A stretch of DNA of 64,000 nt from NCBI GenBank assembly GCA_029239755.1, contig JARBUI010000013.1, forward strand, positions 35,975 through 99,974, in the 5' to 3' direction. Positions 62,946 to 64,000 of the stretch are shown here, one piece after another. The stretch's first letter is position 1; each line of letters begins with the position of its first letter. Source of the stretch: Clostridia bacterium (lineage in GTDB: Bacteria; Bacillota; Clostridia; Lachnospirales; Cellulosilyticaceae). Position numbers and translations under genes: made by a program. The notes under the pieces were generated by a model. The model searched no databases. It was not told the origin of the DNA and saw only the letters and a program-made list of their open reading frames with translations.

Positions 62946-63365
62946 CTATAGATCTAATAACTCATCAGTTAATTTTCGACGATTTTTGATATAAGATAAA
63001 TCTTTTTTTAATTCTTTTATGCGGTCTTGTGCCTTAGCTAATTCAGCTCTTTTTAACATAAGGTCCTCTATAGCAGATTGTTTTATAGCTGTAGATTCTG
63101 CTTGCTTGTTATTTACAAACCGCTCAATTTTATCTATTCTGCTATTAACGTGATTTATAAAATCATTCTTTTTTCTATTTAAAGCATCAAGTTCTTCGGT
63201 TAAATTCTTATTTTCTATGGCCAATTCATTTATCTTTTTATTTATTTCGCTCAGTTCAAGCTCTTTTTGTAATAAGGACATATGATGCTTTTTTTCTAGT
63301 TCATTAAAATATTCTTTTACCTGCTTTACTGAATAACCCAATAATTTCTTTTTAGAATTGTTCAT
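62946..63365 (-). CDS. Small DivIVA-like coiled-coil protein
   Basis: The 139-residue protein starts MNNSKKKLLGYSVKQVKEYF and is almost entirely coiled coil and highly charged. Its LLGYSVKQVKEYFNELEKKH resembles FFGYSPIEVERKVNELLEK of the next protein and the GY-x-x-x-x-V motif of DivIVA, whose residues insert in the membrane. It is the first gene of the polysaccharide operon, with AAGGAGGATCTAATC before the ATG. It could dimerise with the receiver fusion protein. No enzymatic domain is present. Confidence 0.8.
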   Translation of the reverse strand: MNNSKKKLLGYSVKQVKEYFNELEKKHHMSLLQKELELSEINKKINELAIENKNLTEELDALNRKKNDFINHVNSRIDKIERFVNNKQAESTAIKQSAIEDLMLKRAELAKAQDRIKELKKDLSYIKNRRKLTDELLDL

Positions 63366-63589
63366 GATTAGATCCTCCTTGGCTTTAGATCTAAATTTCT
63401 ATTCTCTCTATTCTTTTTATTCGTTACATAGTGAATAAATACTTAAAAAACAGAGTTTTAAATAATTACTTTTTAAAACAAGCTTATTTGAGGATAGTAT
63501 GAGAATTGCAAAAGATCTATACTTAAATTTTATGTGTTAAAAAAAGCTTTTATTAACAATAAGTTATAGCTGTGAAAAATAAAAAGGTA

Positions 63590-63617
63590 TTGACTTACAT
63601 AGAAAAGAATTTAGTAT
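63590..63617 (+). promoter_or_regulatory. Upstream promoter P1 of the probable rRNA operon
   Basis: TTGACT (63590-63595), 16 bases and TAGTAT (63612-63617). The sequence TTGACTTA-N2-TAGAAAA after the -35 box is repeated in the second promoter, so the two are related copies. Confidence 0.65.
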
Positions 63618-63832
63618 AGAAAGGACGTCAAACAATATTTGGGGACAATTCTTTAATAGTATGGTTATATAAAAGACAAGAATTAGAATAGATAAAGCCT
63701 TGTCTTCTTATATTTAAGACTAAAATATGCCGCAATGTAAGAAAGTAGTTATACGATTTAGTTTGAGAAATACGTATTATCAAGTCCTAAGTAAAGTATT
63801 AGGAAAAATAATAAAAAACTTTAAAAAGGGTG

Positions 63833-63869
63833 TTGACTTATGTAGAAAACTCGTGTAATATTATACGAG
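63833..63869 (+). promoter_or_regulatory. Downstream promoter P2 of the probable rRNA operon
   Basis: TTGACT (63833-63838), 17 bases and TAATAT (63856-63861). The -10 box lies in the near-perfect 20-bp palindrome CTCGTGTAATATTATACGAG (63850-63869). It may be chance, or may bind a regulator at the transcription start. Confidence 0.7.
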
Positions 63870-64000
63870 TCGCCACTGATAAGCGGCAGAGATTAAAAAG
63901 TCTCAGGGCTTGATAATCAAAACTTAAATGAACTTTGAAAATAAAATAGTAACCATAAAACCAGTCGATTCAAAAGAGCTTCAGTATTGAAGTTCGAATC

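Larger units (their letters stand above)
63366..64000. other. Intergenic region and probable rRNA operon leader
   Basis: This 635-base region carries no protein gene. From 63590 it contains two similar tandem promoters, an inverted repeat AAGACAAG/CTTGTCTT (63673-63706), and near the right edge TGAACTTTGAAAA (63929-63941). That element resembles the TTTGAAAA-type boxA segment in Firmicute rRNA leaders. A nested hairpin (GATTC at 63967-63971, GAATC at 63996-64000) ends the window. The 16S rRNA gene would begin just beyond it. Confidence 0.55.

Noticed and set aside
63960..64000. tRNA gene at the right edge
   Set aside because: The hairpin CTTCA-GTAT-TGAAG lacks the full cloverleaf, and the GTTCGAATC-like end is not preceded by acceptor, D and anticodon arms.

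Overview
The window looks like chromosome from a low-GC, Gram-positive, anaerobic member of the Clostridia, plausibly a Lachnospirales or Cellulosilyticum-like bacterium. The evidence is the AT-rich sequence, strong AGGAGG-type ribosome binding sites, frequent GTG and TTG starts, lipobox lipoproteins, ECF-type metal uptake, SbcCD, abundant chemoreceptors and c-di-GMP enzymes, and clostridial-style polysaccharide genes. The genus is inference only. No insertion sequence, prophage, CRISPR array or tRNA gene was recognised.

Layout. 1-4.3 kb: an ABC-F ATPase running off the left edge with an attenuator-like leader, a RelBE-type toxin-antitoxin pair, and a ClC chloride/proton antiporter carrying a TrkA-C domain. 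4.6-9.9 kb: a DUF2812 membrane protein, then a reverse-strand MFS transporter plus class III aminotransferase unit and a PucR regulator. 10.4-17.9 kb: a forward operon of three SnoaL/NTF2-like paralogues, a sugar ABC importer without its own ATPase, a GH13 oligo-1,6-glucosidase-type enzyme and a nitrilase-family amidase. 18.2-23.1 kb: two Cache-sensor c-di-GMP proteins and a DUF1349 protein. 23.3-31 kb: an MFS transporter, an iron alcohol dehydrogenase with its HxlR regulator (sharing an exact 17-bp operator), a chemoreceptor, a DUF429 protein, and a MarR plus iron-sulfur reductase pair behind a palindromic operator. 31-37 kb: threonine aldolase, a ligase-less Pnkp-like protein with a degenerate P-loop, a GGDEF protein, an MNT/HEPN pair and a cytosolic zinc-binding chemoreceptor. 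37-45 kb: SbcD-SbcC and a large SWIM/Snf2 helicase. 44.9-45.2 kb: a GC-rich inverted repeat and a 17-bp tandem repeat array. 45.3-52.9 kb: an HD-domain protein, a CbiMQO cobalt/nickel transporter, a cluster of same-orientation DnaA-box-like sites in front of a small gene, a SEC-C protein, a 2H phosphoesterase, a glycerophosphodiesterase and an MFS transporter. 53-63.4 kb: an extracellular polysaccharide locus. The window ends in what looks like the tandem-promoter leader of an rRNA operon.

Two gene sets look most like poorly described systems. The first is the PucR/aminotransferase/MFS unit lying head to head with the SnoaL x3 - ABC - GH13 - amidase operon, which reads as an uptake and breakdown route for an alpha-glucosylated compound carrying nitrogen. 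The second is the polysaccharide locus. There a processive GT2 synthase is encoded with a membrane HEAT protein, a DivIVA-like protein fused to a response-regulator receiver, a second DivIVA-like coiled coil, a TIM-barrel glycosidase-like lipoprotein and an unknown anchored protein, and it converges on a GH16 enzyme and a polysaccharide deacetylase. This suggests spatially targeted, phospho-regulated exopolysaccharide production.

Starts were moved inward from the longest open frame wherever a ribosome binding site clearly favoured an internal codon. All functional names rest on motifs read by eye; no database search was possible.
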